Assembly: GCF_040905785.1 (NCBI RefSeq)
Contig: NZ_JBBDQW010000066.1
Coordinates: 30,633-94,632, forward strand
DNA from: Tistlia sp040905785
GTDB taxonomy: Bacteria > Pseudomonadota > Alphaproteobacteria > Kiloniellales > DSM-21159
Length of the DNA: 64,000 nucleotides
Direction: 5' to 3'
Part shown: piece after piece, positions 42,048-50,865 of the stretch
How the letters are laid out: each line of letters begins with the position of its first letter
Position numbering within the stretch: position 1 is the stretch's first letter
The notes under the pieces: generated by a model
Databases searched by the model: none
The model's input: the letters and a program-made list of their open reading frames with translations, nothing else
What the model was told of the DNA's origin: nothing
Translations under genes and position numbers: made by a program

Positions 42048-43031
42048 TCAGGCCATCGCCACCACGACCCGGCGCGGGCCGGCGAAGGGCTTGCGGCCGT
42101 GCATGGCCAGGACGTTGTCGACGACCATGACGTCGCCGGCCTGCCAGGGGAACAGCACCTCGCAGCTGCGCGTCACGGCCTGCACCGTCTCCAGCTCGGC
42201 CGGATCGATCTCGCCGCCGTCGCCGAAGACGACATGGTTGCCCAGGGTCGCCTCGCCGGCGGTCGCGGGGTCGCAGCGCGGATCGTCCCTGGCGCCGAAG
42301 GAGACCTTCACGCCGCCCAAGGCGCGGTGCCACTGGTCGGCCTGGTTGTGCCAGCAGCGCTCGCCGGTCACGGCATGCCTCAGCACTGCCGCGTGGCGCG
42401 CGCGGGTGCGCAGGCCGAAGTCGGTCCATTCGTAGCCCATGCCGGCGCCTTCGAGGTAGCGCTCCACCGCGCGCCGGTCACGGCTCTCGAAGGTCTCCTG
42501 CCAGCTCTTGCCGATGCCGGGCGCGCCCTCGGCGTCCCAGAGGTGCTGGAGATAGACGATGCCGCGGCTCTCGAAGCGCTCGCGCAGCGCCGCCGGCAGG
42601 GCGTCGTAGATCCGGCGGCCGTCGGCGAGGTGGGTCTCGCCGCCGGAGCGCGCCGGCTCGAGGCAGCCGAAGAAGACACGGCTGGGCGACCAGCCGGCGT
42701 AGGACAGCTCGTTGTGCAGCAGCACCTCCAGCCCGGCCGGATACTCGGTCGAGGTGTAGACCTGCTCGGCAAGGCTGGTGCGCGGCGAATCGCCCCCGGC
42801 GTAGTTGCGCAGGTCCGGGCGGATCGCCTGGCAGACCGCCCGGAAGGCGGCGGGGCTGTCGATCGCGAAGCCGCGGATCACCAGCGCGCCGACCCGGCTC
42901 ACCAGCGCCTCGATCGCCGCGGCGTGGGCCGCCGCCCAGCGCGCCGCCGCCTCGGCCGTGTGCTCGGCGCCGGCCTCGGGGGCCGCGAGCATCGGCATCG
43001 GCTGGTCTTCGATCAGGGGCTGAACGTGCAT
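42048..43031 (-). CDS. TauD/TfdA-like Fe(II)/2-oxoglutarate dioxygenase (SyrP-like)
   Basis: 327 residues, unbroken. VLLHNELSYAGWSPSRVFFGC has the iron motif HxE (HNE) instead of the commoner HxD, followed by the 2OG-family DVMVVDNVLAMHGRKPF with the distal histidine and RRVVVAMA with the arginine. GERCWHNQADQWH is typical of the SyrP-like hydroxylase branch. It hydroxylates an amino-acid-like or carnitine-like substrate by family analogy. It is separated from the BKACE operon by a 319-bp gap and has no operator copy that I can see. Confidence 0.88.
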   Translation of the reverse strand: MHVQPLIEDQPMPMLAAPEAGAEHTAEAAARWAAAHAAAIEALVSRVGALVIRGFAIDSPAAFRAVCQAIRPDLRNYAGGDSPRTSLAEQVYTSTEYPAGLEVLLHNELSYAGWSPSRVFFGCLEPARSGGETHLADGRRIYDALPAALRERFESRGIVYLQHLWDAEGAPGIGKSWQETFESRDRRAVERYLEGAGMGYEWTDFGLRTRARHAAVLRHAVTGERCWHNQADQWHRALGGVKVSFGARDDPRCDPATAGEATLGNHVVFGDGGEIDPAELETVQAVTRSCEVLFPWQAGDVMVVDNVLAMHGRKPFAGPRRVVVAMA

Positions 43032-43427
43032 CGTCGTGTCTCGTGGCCTTGCCGATCACAGGGGCGCCGATCCTAGGGTGTCGCCGGAGGGCGGGGCAAG
43101 GCGGCGAGGCCCGCGCGCCTGGCTCCCGCAAGGTTCGAGCCTCCCGCGGGACGGGGGTGATAAGCGCAAAAAGTGTGGTAAACTACGCGCCGGCGTCCTC
43201 GTGGCGCCTGGGAACGGCAGAGGCGCGTCGCCGCCCGGCTCCGCGACCCTCGCCGACCACGATCCATGCGTCCGAGATTGCTGTGTCCGACGGATCTTTT
43301 GTCCAAGCAGTAGAGCCTGCCCGCCGGCGCCCCGATCGCCCGCGGAAGTGGGCGAGGTGACGAAGCGGCCTCGAAGGCCACGCGGCCGGTGCCGGTCAAC
43401 GGCGCGGCCAAGCAGGGAGAACCGACG
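43032..43427. other. 396-bp divergent intergenic region
   Basis: Between the dioxygenase (start 43031, minus) and the two-subunit Mo-hydroxylase (start 43428, plus). It must contain both promoters. A short A-rich stretch near 43168-43190 stands out in the GC-rich background, but no clear box pair or operator copy is seen. Confidence 0.5.
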
Positions 43428-43880
43428 ATGATCAACCTTACCGTAAACGGCGAGGCGCGGAGCCACGAGGGCGACCCCTCGATGCCGCTGCTGTGGTACC
43501 TGCGCGACACCCTCGGCCTGACCGGCGCCAAGTACGGCTGCGGCGTCGGCCTGTGCGGCGCCTGCACCGTTCACCTCGAGGGCGAGGCCGTGCAGTCCTG
43601 CCTGATCACCCTGGCCGACGCCAGCGACAAGGCCGTGGTGACGATCGAGGGCCTCGACCCGGCGGGCGAGCATCCGGTGCAGCAGGCCTGGCGGACGCTC
43701 AACGTCCCGCAGTGCGGCTTCTGCCAGACCGGCCAGATCATGCAGGCGGCCGCCCTGGTCGCCATGAACCCGGCCGCCGACGACGGCGAGATCACCGAGG
43801 CCATGTCCGGAAACATCTGTCGCTGCGGCTGCTACCAGCGCATCCACGCCGCGGTCCGCCAAGTGGTCGAGGGAGCCTAG
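43428..43880 (+). CDS. (2Fe-2S)-binding subunit of an aldehyde/isoquinoline oxidoreductase
   Basis: 150 residues. Ferredoxin-type cluster GLTGAKYGCGVGLCGACTVH, later single cysteine in VQSCLITL, and second cluster CGFCQTGQIMQAAAL with NICRCGCYQRIHAAV. This is the small subunit of xanthine-oxidase-family Mo enzymes (IorA type). It directly precedes the large subunit (4-bp gap). No FAD subunit is encoded beside it, so electrons likely go to a cytochrome or quinone. Confidence 0.93.
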   Translation: MINLTVNGEARSHEGDPSMPLLWYLRDTLGLTGAKYGCGVGLCGACTVHLEGEAVQSCLITLADASDKAVVTIEGLDPAGEHPVQQAWRTLNVPQCGFCQTGQIMQAAALVAMNPAADDGEITEAMSGNICRCGCYQRIHAAVRQVVEGA

Positions 43881-43884
43881 GGCC

Positions 43885-46257
43885 ATGCTGGGATATCTGA
43901 ACCAGGACCTGTCCGCGCGCGCGCGCGCCGGCACATCCGAAGTCCACGGGACGTCCGCCCCCCTCGCCGCCCTGTCCGGCAGCCTGGAGAAGATCGACCG
44001 TCGCCGCTTCCTGCAGCTGACCGGCCTCGCCGGCGCCTTCGCCGTCGCCCTCAGGGTGCTGCCGGCCGAAGCCATGCAGACCTATCCGACCGGCGGCGAC
44101 GCCATGCCCCACGGCACCGTCGCCGACCCCCACGTCTTCGTCGCCATCGCCGAGGACGGCACGGTGACGATCGTCGCCCACCGCGCCGAGATGGGCACCG
44201 GCTCGCGCACCAGCCTGCCGATGGTCGTCGCCGACGAGATGGAAGCCGACTGGTCCCGCGTGAAGGTCGTGCAGGCGCCCGGCGACGAGCCGCGGTACGG
44301 CAACCAGGACACCGACGGCTCGCGCAGCCTGCGCCACTTCCTGCAGCCGATGCGCCAGTGCGGCGCCGCCATGCGGACGATGCTCGAAGCGGCGGCGGCC
44401 GAGGAGTGGGGCGTCGATCCCGGCCAGGTCAAGGCCGAGAACCACGAGGTCGTCCACCTCGGCGACTCGAGCAGGCGTCTCGGCTACGGCGCCCTCGCCA
44501 AGGCCGCGATGGCCCACCCGGTTCCGGCCCTGGACAGCCTGGCCTTCAAGGAGGAGGCCGACTTCCGCTACATCGGCAAGGGCGAGGTCGGCATGGTCGA
44601 CCTCCACGACATCACCACGGGCAAGGCCGTCTACGGCGCCGACGTGCAGCTGCCCGGCATGAAGTACGCGGTCGTCGCGCGCCCGCCGGTGGTCGGCGGC
44701 ACGGTCAAGAGCTTCGACGCCGCGCAGACCCTGCAGGTCCCGGGCGTTTCAGGCGTCGTCGAGATCGAGGGCTCGCTGCCCCCGGCCAAGTTCGCTCCGC
44801 TCGGCGGCATCGCCGTCGTCGCGGACAACACCTGGACCGCCCTGCAGGGCCGCGAGGCGCTTCAGATCGAATGGGACGACGGCCCGCACGGCGGCTACGA
44901 CAGCGCCGCCTTCCGGGCCGAGATGTCGGAGACGGCGAAGCGGCCGGGCAAGCCGCTGCGCAAGCAGGGCGACCCCGATGCCACCTTCGCCGCGGCCGCC
45001 AGGGTCGTCTCGGCCGAGTACTACCAGCCGCACATGATCCACACCCCGATGGAGCCGCCGGTGGCGGTCGCCCACGTCACCGCCGACAAGGCCGAGGTCT
45101 GGGCGCCGGTGCAGAGCCCCTACGGGACCCGCGAGGACCTCGCGGCCCTGCTCCACCTGCCGATCGAGGCGGTGACCGTTCATGTGACGCTGCTCGGCGG
45201 CGGCTTCGGCCGGAAGTCGAAGTGCGACTACGTGCTCGAGGCAGCGCTCGTCTCCAAGGCGGTCGGCGCCCCGGTCAAGCTGCAATGGAGCCGCGAGGAC
45301 GACGTCCGGCACGGATTCTACCATACCGCCTCGGTGGAGCGCATCGAGGCGGCGCTCGACGCCGAGGACCGGGTGACCGGCTGGCGCCACCGCTCGGTCG
45401 CGCCGTCGATCCTCTCGACCTTCGCGCCGGACTCCGGCTACCAGTTCCCGATCGAGCAGGGCATGGGCCTCGTCGACATGCCCTTCGACATCGCCAACAT
45501 CGCCTGCGAGAACGGCCAGGCGATGGCTCACACGCGCATCGGCTGGTTCCGGGCGGTCTCCAATGTGCCGCGCGCCTTCGCGGTGCAGTCCTTCGTCGGC
45601 GAGCTGGCCCACGAGCTCGGCCGCGATCCGAAGGACATGCTGCTGGAGCTGATCGGCCCCGCCCGGGTCATCAACCCCAAGGCGGCGGGCATGCCGGAGG
45701 ACTTCTGGAACTACGGCGAGCCCTACGAGGAGTTCCCGATCGACACCGGGCGACTGCGCGGCGTCGTCGAGCTGGCCGCCGAGAAGGCCGGCTGGGGCCG
45801 CAGCCTGCCCGAGGGCGAGGGGCTGGGCATCGCCGCCCACCGCAGCTTCGTCTCCTACGTCGCGACGGTGGTGCGCGTGAAGGTGAGCGCGGACGGCGCC
45901 ATCTCGGTGCCGGAGGTGCACACCGCCATCGACTGCGGCTTCTGCGCCAACCCCGAGCGGGTCGAGTCGCAGATCCAGGGTGCCGCCGTCATGGGCATGA
46001 CCCTCGCCCTGCACTCGGCCATCACCTACGCCGAGGGGCGCGTCGAGCAGTCCAACTTCTTCGACTACGAGATGGCGGGCATGAGCAGCTACCCGGAGAA
46101 GGTCGGCGTCCACATCGTCCCGCAGCCCTTCTCGGTCCACGCCAGCGGGGTCGGCGAGCCGGGCGTGCCACCCTTCGCGCCGGCGCTCGGCAATGCGATC
46201 TTCGCGGCGACCGGCAAGCGCCTGCGGGACCTGCCGTTCGGGGCAACGGTCGACTGA
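43885..46257 (+). CDS. Molybdopterin-binding large subunit, IorB-like aldehyde/isoquinoline oxidoreductase
   Basis: 790 residues. Near the start KIDRRRFLQLTGLAGAFAVAL is a twin-arginine signal, so the complex probably acts in the periplasm. Mo-cofactor regions: VAHRAEMGTGSRTSLPMVVADEM, VTLLGGGFGRKSKCDYVLEA, SVERIEAALDAEDRVTGW, and the C-terminal GEPGVPPFAPALGNAIFA carrying the catalytic glutamate (GEPG). Length and domain order fit the two-subunit enzymes that hydroxylate N-heterocycles or oxidise aldehydes. The substrate is unknown; the convergent cupin/hydrolase operon hints at aromatic catabolism. Confidence 0.93.
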   Translation: MLGYLNQDLSARARAGTSEVHGTSAPLAALSGSLEKIDRRRFLQLTGLAGAFAVALRVLPAEAMQTYPTGGDAMPHGTVADPHVFVAIAEDGTVTIVAHRAEMGTGSRTSLPMVVADEMEADWSRVKVVQAPGDEPRYGNQDTDGSRSLRHFLQPMRQCGAAMRTMLEAAAAEEWGVDPGQVKAENHEVVHLGDSSRRLGYGALAKAAMAHPVPALDSLAFKEEADFRYIGKGEVGMVDLHDITTGKAVYGADVQLPGMKYAVVARPPVVGGTVKSFDAAQTLQVPGVSGVVEIEGSLPPAKFAPLGGIAVVADNTWTALQGREALQIEWDDGPHGGYDSAAFRAEMSETAKRPGKPLRKQGDPDATFAAAARVVSAEYYQPHMIHTPMEPPVAVAHVTADKAEVWAPVQSPYGTREDLAALLHLPIEAVTVHVTLLGGGFGRKSKCDYVLEAALVSKAVGAPVKLQWSREDDVRHGFYHTASVERIEAALDAEDRVTGWRHRSVAPSILSTFAPDSGYQFPIEQGMGLVDMPFDIANIACENGQAMAHTRIGWFRAVSNVPRAFAVQSFVGELAHELGRDPKDMLLELIGPARVINPKAAGMPEDFWNYGEPYEEFPIDTGRLRGVVELAAEKAGWGRSLPEGEGLGIAAHRSFVSYVATVVRVKVSADGAISVPEVHTAIDCGFCANPERVESQIQGAAVMGMTLALHSAITYAEGRVEQSNFFDYEMAGMSSYPEKVGVHIVPQPFSVHASGVGEPGVPPFAPALGNAIFAATGKRLRDLPFGATVD

Positions 46258-46274
46258 GGCGAAGCGAGGGCGGT

Positions 46275-46302
46275 AGGCGGAGCCGCCGGCGGGGCTCCGC
46301 CT
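46275..46302. terminator. Strong hairpin between convergent operons
   Basis: AGGCGGAGCC (46275-46284) and GGCTCCGCCT (46293-46302) form a perfect 10-bp stem with an 8-nt loop in the 51-bp space between the convergent iorB-like gene and cupin gene. Likely a bidirectional terminator. Confidence 0.65.
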
Positions 46303-46308
46303 CCTGCG

Positions 46309-46779
46309 CTACTTCGGCTCGCCGACGTAGGTCAGCTCGTCGGAGATCTTGAGCTCGAGCAGGACGTTGTCGTCGGTCGAGTCCTCGCAAAGCAGCGAGC
46401 GATGGGCGATGCCGCGCGGGATCATCAGCATGTCCCCGGCGTGCATGGTCTTGACTCCCATCTCGGTCTCCCAGCGCAGCGCACCCTGGACGCAGAAGAT
46501 GATCTCGTGGGCATCGACGTTGCGGTGCCAGAAGGACATGTCGTGCTTGCGCCGCTTGGAGACGTCGATCTTGACGTGGTCCGAGCTGTAGAGGCGCAGC
46601 GGCGTGCCGTCGGCCTTGTCCAGGTTGCTGGGGGTGAACTGCTCCGAGAAGATGTTGATCAGCCGGAAGATCTCGGCGCGCTCCAGAATGCCAGCGTTCT
46701 GCACCGGCGGGCGGTCATGGGAGATCACGACGTTCTTGCCGTCGATCGTGACGCGCTCCTGGTAGGTCTGCTCGCTCAT
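46309..46779 (-). CDS. Cupin-domain protein
   Basis: 156 residues, a single cupin barrel. Motif 1 is NVDAHEIIFCVQGALRWETEMG, motif 2 HAGDMLMIPRGIAHRSLL, giving a His/Glu/His metal site. Sequence style resembles cupins near homogentisate- or hydroxyanthranilate-type dioxygenases, but no ring-cleavage activity can be assigned. ATG 46779 overlaps the stop of the alpha/beta hydrolase gene by 4 bp. Last gene of the operon starting at 55146. Confidence 0.82.
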   Translation of the reverse strand: MSEQTYQERVTIDGKNVVISHDRPPVQNAGILERAEIFRLINIFSEQFTPSNLDKADGTPLRLYSSDHVKIDVSKRRKHDMSFWHRNVDAHEIIFCVQGALRWETEMGVKTMHAGDMLMIPRGIAHRSLLCEDSTDDNVLLELKISDELTYVGEPK

Positions 46780-47603
46780 CCTGTCTCTCCTTCTTGCGTT
46801 GTCTCGGCCTCTTGAGCCCGGGCCGCGAGGAAGCGCTCGATCACCGCCAGCGTCGCCTCGGGGTTTTCCAGGACCGTGAGGTGCCCGGCGCCGGGGATGA
46901 CGGCGTGCTCGGCGCCGGGTATCTTCGCCGCCGCCGCGGCCAGCGCCTCGGGCGGCGCGCCCTTGTCGCGCTCGCCGCCGAGGATCAGCGTCGGCGTCCT
47001 GATGCGGTGCAGTCGCGGCCCGAAGGCCAGGGTCTTGAGCGCCCGGCAGCAGCCTTCGTGGCCGACGGGGTCGGTGGTGCGGATCATCTCGCGCACCCGC
47101 TCGAGCACCGGCAGCTCGGCGGCGACGCTCTCCGGCGTGAACCAGCGCTCGACCGTCGGCTGCGCCAGGCCGGCCATGCCCTTCTCGCGGGCGCTGTCGA
47201 TCCGGTACTGGAAGTAGTCGGCGTAGTCCGGCGGCGCGTCGGGGCGCGAGTCGCAGGCGACCAGGGACAGCAGGCGCCCCGGGTGCGCGATCGCGAGGCC
47301 GTAGCCGATCATGCCGCCGATCGAGAGTCCGACCCAGTGGCTGCGCTCGACCCCGAGGGCATCCCACAGGCCGACGACGTCGCCGACCAGCTGGTCGAAG
47401 CTGTAGGGCCCCGGCACCGCCCGCGTCAGGCCGTGGCCGCGCTGGTCGTAGCGCAGCACCCGGTAGCGGTCCTTCAGGCGCGCCGCGACCTCGTCCCAGA
47501 GCGTCAGGTTGTTGGCCAGGGCGTGGGAGAGCGTGATCCAGGGCGCGCCCTCCGGACCCTCGACCCGGCAGTGGAAGTCGGTGTCGCCGACCGTGACCAT
47601 CAT
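46776..47603 (-). CDS. Alpha/beta hydrolase, 3-oxoadipate enol-lactonase-like
   Basis: 275 residues from ATG 47603, chosen because AAGGAG lies 9 nt upstream. Nucleophile elbow HWVGLSIGGMIGYGLA, acid PTLILGGERDKGAP, histidine PGAGHLTVLENPE. The opening DTDFHCRVEGPEGAPWITLSHALANNLTLWD resembles PcaD proteins, which open the enol-lactone of the beta-ketoadipate route. A lactone or ester product of ring cleavage is a plausible substrate. Confidence 0.88.
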   Translation of the reverse strand: MMVTVGDTDFHCRVEGPEGAPWITLSHALANNLTLWDEVAARLKDRYRVLRYDQRGHGLTRAVPGPYSFDQLVGDVVGLWDALGVERSHWVGLSIGGMIGYGLAIAHPGRLLSLVACDSRPDAPPDYADYFQYRIDSAREKGMAGLAQPTVERWFTPESVAAELPVLERVREMIRTTDPVGHEGCCRALKTLAFGPRLHRIRTPTLILGGERDKGAPPEALAAAAAKIPGAEHAVIPGAGHLTVLENPEATLAVIERFLAARAQEAETTQEGETG

Positions 47604-47637
47604 GTCCGCTGTCTCCTTCCCGTCGTAGACAAGGCCG

Positions 47638-48597
47638 CTAGGCAATCCCGAGGCCCCCGAGAAATTCTTGCAGCAGCCGGCGGCATTCCTCGGGCCGCTC
47701 GATCTGCAGCAGGTGACCGGTCTCGCGCACCGCCTCGTAGCGGTAGCCCTGCTCGGCGGCGAGCGCCTGGTTGGTCCGGCCCGTGGGCGGCCCGCCCTGG
47801 CGCTCCGGGTCGGCGCCGACCAGCAGGGTCGGGCAGCCGAGGGCCGACGCCGCGGGCCAGAGGTCGAGGGTCAGGGCCGCCAGGTAGATGGCCGCCTCGT
47901 ACTCGCGCGGGCAGGACAGGACCCAGTCGCCGCGCGCGGCGTCCCTGCGCAGCAGCGCCTGCGCCATCAGCGTGTGGGAGTCGCCGACCCAGGAGCGGTG
48001 GGCGCGGCTCTCGGCGTAGCTGCGGGCAAGCTCCTCCGGCGCGGCGAAGCGCTCCGGCCGGTTCAGGGCGAACTCGACGAGCCTGAGCTCGAAGGCGCGC
48101 ATCGGCTCGTAGAGCGGATGCTCGCGGGGCGGCACGTTCGGCGGGTCGTAGAGCAGCAGCGCGTCCCAGGGGGCGCTCCCCTGCACCGCCTGCTTCATGG
48201 CGGCGCGCGCCGACATCGAATGGAAGACGCCGACCCTCGGGCGGGCGCCCAGCGCCGCCTCGACGCCGGCGACGACCTGCGCCAGGTCGCGGGCCATCTG
48301 CGGATAGTGGTGGCCGTCGGCCCCGGCCGGCGGGTTGCGGCCGTGATTGCGCATGTCGAAGGCGACGACCTCGTAGCGCTCGGCGAGCGGCCCCCAGAAC
48401 GGCAGGTAGCCGTCGACCGCGAAGCCGTTGCCGTGACTGACGTAGAGCCGCGGGCTCCGCGGGCTGCCGTGGCAGCGCACCCGGATCGCCGCGCCGTCGT
48501 CCATGATGAGCTCCAGGGTCTCGCGGGGCGCCGGCGGCGAGGCGCCCCCTGCCCTCTCGGAGCCTCCCGGTCCGCCTGTCGTGTCGTCCTGCTTCAT
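47638..48597 (-). CDS. Alpha/beta hydrolase with unusual nucleophile elbow
   Basis: 319 residues. The fold is clear (RLYVSHGNGFAVDGYLPFWGPL; EVVAFDMRNHGRNPP), but the elbow reads VGVFHSMSARAAMKQ instead of GxSxG, the acid region is PTLLVGADPE and the histidine is ETGHLLQIERPEE. Hydrolase activity is likely but diverged; the substrate is unknown. The family is poorly characterised. 7 bp separate it from the MFS gene upstream and 34 bp from the next hydrolase. Confidence 0.85.
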   Translation of the reverse strand: MKQDDTTGGPGGSERAGGASPPAPRETLELIMDDGAAIRVRCHGSPRSPRLYVSHGNGFAVDGYLPFWGPLAERYEVVAFDMRNHGRNPPAGADGHHYPQMARDLAQVVAGVEAALGARPRVGVFHSMSARAAMKQAVQGSAPWDALLLYDPPNVPPREHPLYEPMRAFELRLVEFALNRPERFAAPEELARSYAESRAHRSWVGDSHTLMAQALLRRDAARGDWVLSCPREYEAAIYLAALTLDLWPAASALGCPTLLVGADPERQGGPPTGRTNQALAAEQGYRYEAVRETGHLLQIERPEECRRLLQEFLGGLGIA

Positions 48598-48604
48598 GGG
48601 GTCC

Positions 48605-49837
48605 TCATGCGGTCGCCGCCGCCTGGCGCTGCAGCGGCCGGTCGTCGATCGGCACGTGGAGTGCTGCCGCGACCAGGCTCAGAGCCGCGCCGATCCACCA
48701 GATCGCGTCGTAGCTGCCGTAGTGGTCGTAGGCGAGGCCGCCGAGCCAGACGCCGAGGAAGGCGCCGACCTGATGGCCGAAGAAGACCAGGCCGAACAGG
48801 GAGGTCAGGTAGCGCGCGCCGAAGATGTCGGCGACCAGCCCGCCGGTCAGCGGGATCGTGCCGAGCCAGAGCACGCCCATGCCGGCGGTGAAGAGGTAGG
48901 CCAGCTCGACCGAGGGCGGCAGCGCGACCAGGGCCACGATCAGCACCGCGCGGCCGAGGTAGATGAGCGACAGCAGGTACTTCTTGGGCCAGCAGTCGCC
49001 GAGCCCGCCCCACAGCAGCGAGCCGGCGATGTTGAACAGGCCGATCAGCCCAACCGCGACCGCCGCGGCCGAGGGGCTGAGGCCTTCGTCCTGCAGGTAG
49101 GCCGGCAGGTGCCCGATGATGAAGGTGATCTGGAAGCCGCAGACGAAGAAGCCGAGGTTGAGCAGCAAGAAGCCCCGGTGCCGCCCGGCCGCGCGGATCG
49201 CGGTGCCGATGGCGGCGTAGCTCGAGGCGACGTCGCCGCGCACCGGAGCCTTGCCCATGCCGAGGGCGAGCAGCGCGCAGCCCATGGCGAGCACCGCGAG
49301 CGCGCTCGCCGCGCCGCGCCAGCCGAGATCGGCGATCAGGACCTGCCCGATCGGCAGCATGGCGAACTGCCCGAGCGAGCCCATGGCGCCGGTGACGCCG
49401 AGCGCGAGGCCGCGGTTGCGGTCCGGGAAGGCGCGGCCGACGGCACCCATGATGATGACGAAGCCGGTGCCCGACAGCGCCAGGCCGAGCAGCACCCCGG
49501 CGCTGAGGTAGAAGACGGCCTCGCTGCCGGCGACCGACAGCAGCCACAGGCCGACGCCGTAGAGCAGGGTCGCGGCGAAGACGACCCGGCGCGCGCCGTA
49601 GCGGTCGGCGGCGATGCTGAAGAAGGGCTGGAAGACGCCCCACACCAGGTTCTGGATCGCGACCGCCAAGCCGAAGACCTCCCGCTCCCAGCCGAAGGTC
49701 GCGGAGATCGGCACCAGGAAGACGCCGAAGCCCTGGCGGATGCCGACCGCCAGGGTCAGGATCGCGCCGCCGCACAGCAGCGTCAGCAGCGCCCCGGCCG
49801 GCAGCCCGCCGACGCCCCTGGCCTGCCCCTTCAGCAT
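48605..49837 (-). CDS. MFS transporter (OFA/oxalate-formate-like)
   Basis: 410 residues with 12 helices. GIRQGFGVFLVPISATFGW and the loop AADRYGARRVVFAATLLYGVG, then GTGFVIIMGAVGRAFPDRNRGLALGVTGAMGSLGQ, fit the monocarboxylate-type MFS carriers. Inner membrane; likely carries the aromatic or heterocyclic acid handled by the adjacent enzymes. Overlaps the preceding metallo-hydrolase gene by 7 bp. Confidence 0.92.
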   Translation of the reverse strand: MLKGQARGVGGLPAGALLTLLCGGAILTLAVGIRQGFGVFLVPISATFGWEREVFGLAVAIQNLVWGVFQPFFSIAADRYGARRVVFAATLLYGVGLWLLSVAGSEAVFYLSAGVLLGLALSGTGFVIIMGAVGRAFPDRNRGLALGVTGAMGSLGQFAMLPIGQVLIADLGWRGAASALAVLAMGCALLALGMGKAPVRGDVASSYAAIGTAIRAAGRHRGFLLLNLGFFVCGFQITFIIGHLPAYLQDEGLSPSAAAVAVGLIGLFNIAGSLLWGGLGDCWPKKYLLSLIYLGRAVLIVALVALPPSVELAYLFTAGMGVLWLGTIPLTGGLVADIFGARYLTSLFGLVFFGHQVGAFLGVWLGGLAYDHYGSYDAIWWIGAALSLVAAALHVPIDDRPLQRQAAATA

Positions 49838-50865
49838 CGCCGGAACCAGAAGCGGCCCTCGGCGTCGCGGCGCCGCGCCAGGCGCCCTGCATGCATCAGA
49901 TAGTTCAGGTGCGCCAGGGTCTCGTTCATGGCGAAGCCGATCTGGTGGCCGTCGAGATCCTGCGGGAACAGCGTGTTCGCCACCGCCCCGGCCGAGGTCT
50001 CGCCCTCGCCGACCGCCGCCAGCGTCGCCTCCAGCCGCTCGCGGTGGTGGCGCTCCAGCTCGTCGAGCCGGGGATGGATGCCGTAGAAGGGTTTGCGGTG
50101 CGAGGGCAGCACCAGGGTGTCGGGCCGTACCGCAGCGCGCAGCCGGCCGATCGTCTCGAAGTAACCCTGCAGCGGGTCGGCGTCCGGCTCAGGCGGCCAG
50201 ACGCTGATGTTCGGCGAGATCTGCGGCAGCACCTGGTCGCCGGCGATCAGGAGCGCGCGCTCCTCGCAATAGAGGCTGGCGTGCTCGGGCGCGTGGCCGT
50301 GACCGACGATGACCCGCCACTCGAAGCCGTCGATCTCCAGCCGGTCGCCCTCGGCGATGCGGCTGTAGGACTCCGGCACCTCGACGCCGTCGGAATAGGG
50401 CACGACCTCGTCGCGGAAGCGCGCCAGGCGGGCCTCGTCCAGGCCGTGGGCGGCGTAGAAGCGCAGCCGCTGGCCGACGCTGTCGGTATGGAGATCGAGC
50501 ACGGCGAGCTGGCCGTGCAGCCACTCGCTCTCGGTCATGCAGGGCTGCAGGCCCCAGGTGTCGCAAATCCAGCGGCTGTTGCCCAGGTGGTCGGGGTGGA
50601 AGTGCGTGACGACCAGCCGCGTGACTGGGCGGCCGCCCAGGTAGCGCTGCCAGACCGCCCGCCAGTGCGCGCGCACGTCCTCGCGGGCGTAGCCGCAGTC
50701 GACGATGGTCCAGCCCTCGCCGTCCTTCAGCAGCCAGATGTTGATCTGGCGCAGGCGGAAGGGCAGCACCGTCGACAGCCAGTAGACGCCGGGCGCGACC
50801 TCGGTCGCGTCGTCGACCGCAGGGTAGTCGGCGATCGGGTAGTCGAGCTTGATCGGGGCGTCCAT
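49831..50865 (-). CDS. Metallo-beta-lactamase-fold hydrolase
   Basis: 344 residues. The zinc motif RLVVTHFHPDHLGNSRW (HxHxDH), then GHGHAPEHASLYC, LLIAGDQVLPQISPN and VLPSHRKPFYG supply the usual ligands. The family includes glyoxalase II-like thioesterases and RNases; the LACTB2-like C-terminal region (LDELERHHRERLEATL) suggests a thioesterase or lactonase. ATG 50865 overlaps the Fe-S subunit stop (TGATG), so it belongs to the Mo-hydroxylase operon. Confidence 0.9.
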   Translation of the reverse strand: MDAPIKLDYPIADYPAVDDATEVAPGVYWLSTVLPFRLRQINIWLLKDGEGWTIVDCGYAREDVRAHWRAVWQRYLGGRPVTRLVVTHFHPDHLGNSRWICDTWGLQPCMTESEWLHGQLAVLDLHTDSVGQRLRFYAAHGLDEARLARFRDEVVPYSDGVEVPESYSRIAEGDRLEIDGFEWRVIVGHGHAPEHASLYCEERALLIAGDQVLPQISPNISVWPPEPDADPLQGYFETIGRLRAAVRPDTLVLPSHRKPFYGIHPRLDELERHHRERLEATLAAVGEGETSAGAVANTLFPQDLDGHQIGFAMNETLAHLNYLMHAGRLARRRDAEGRFWFRRC

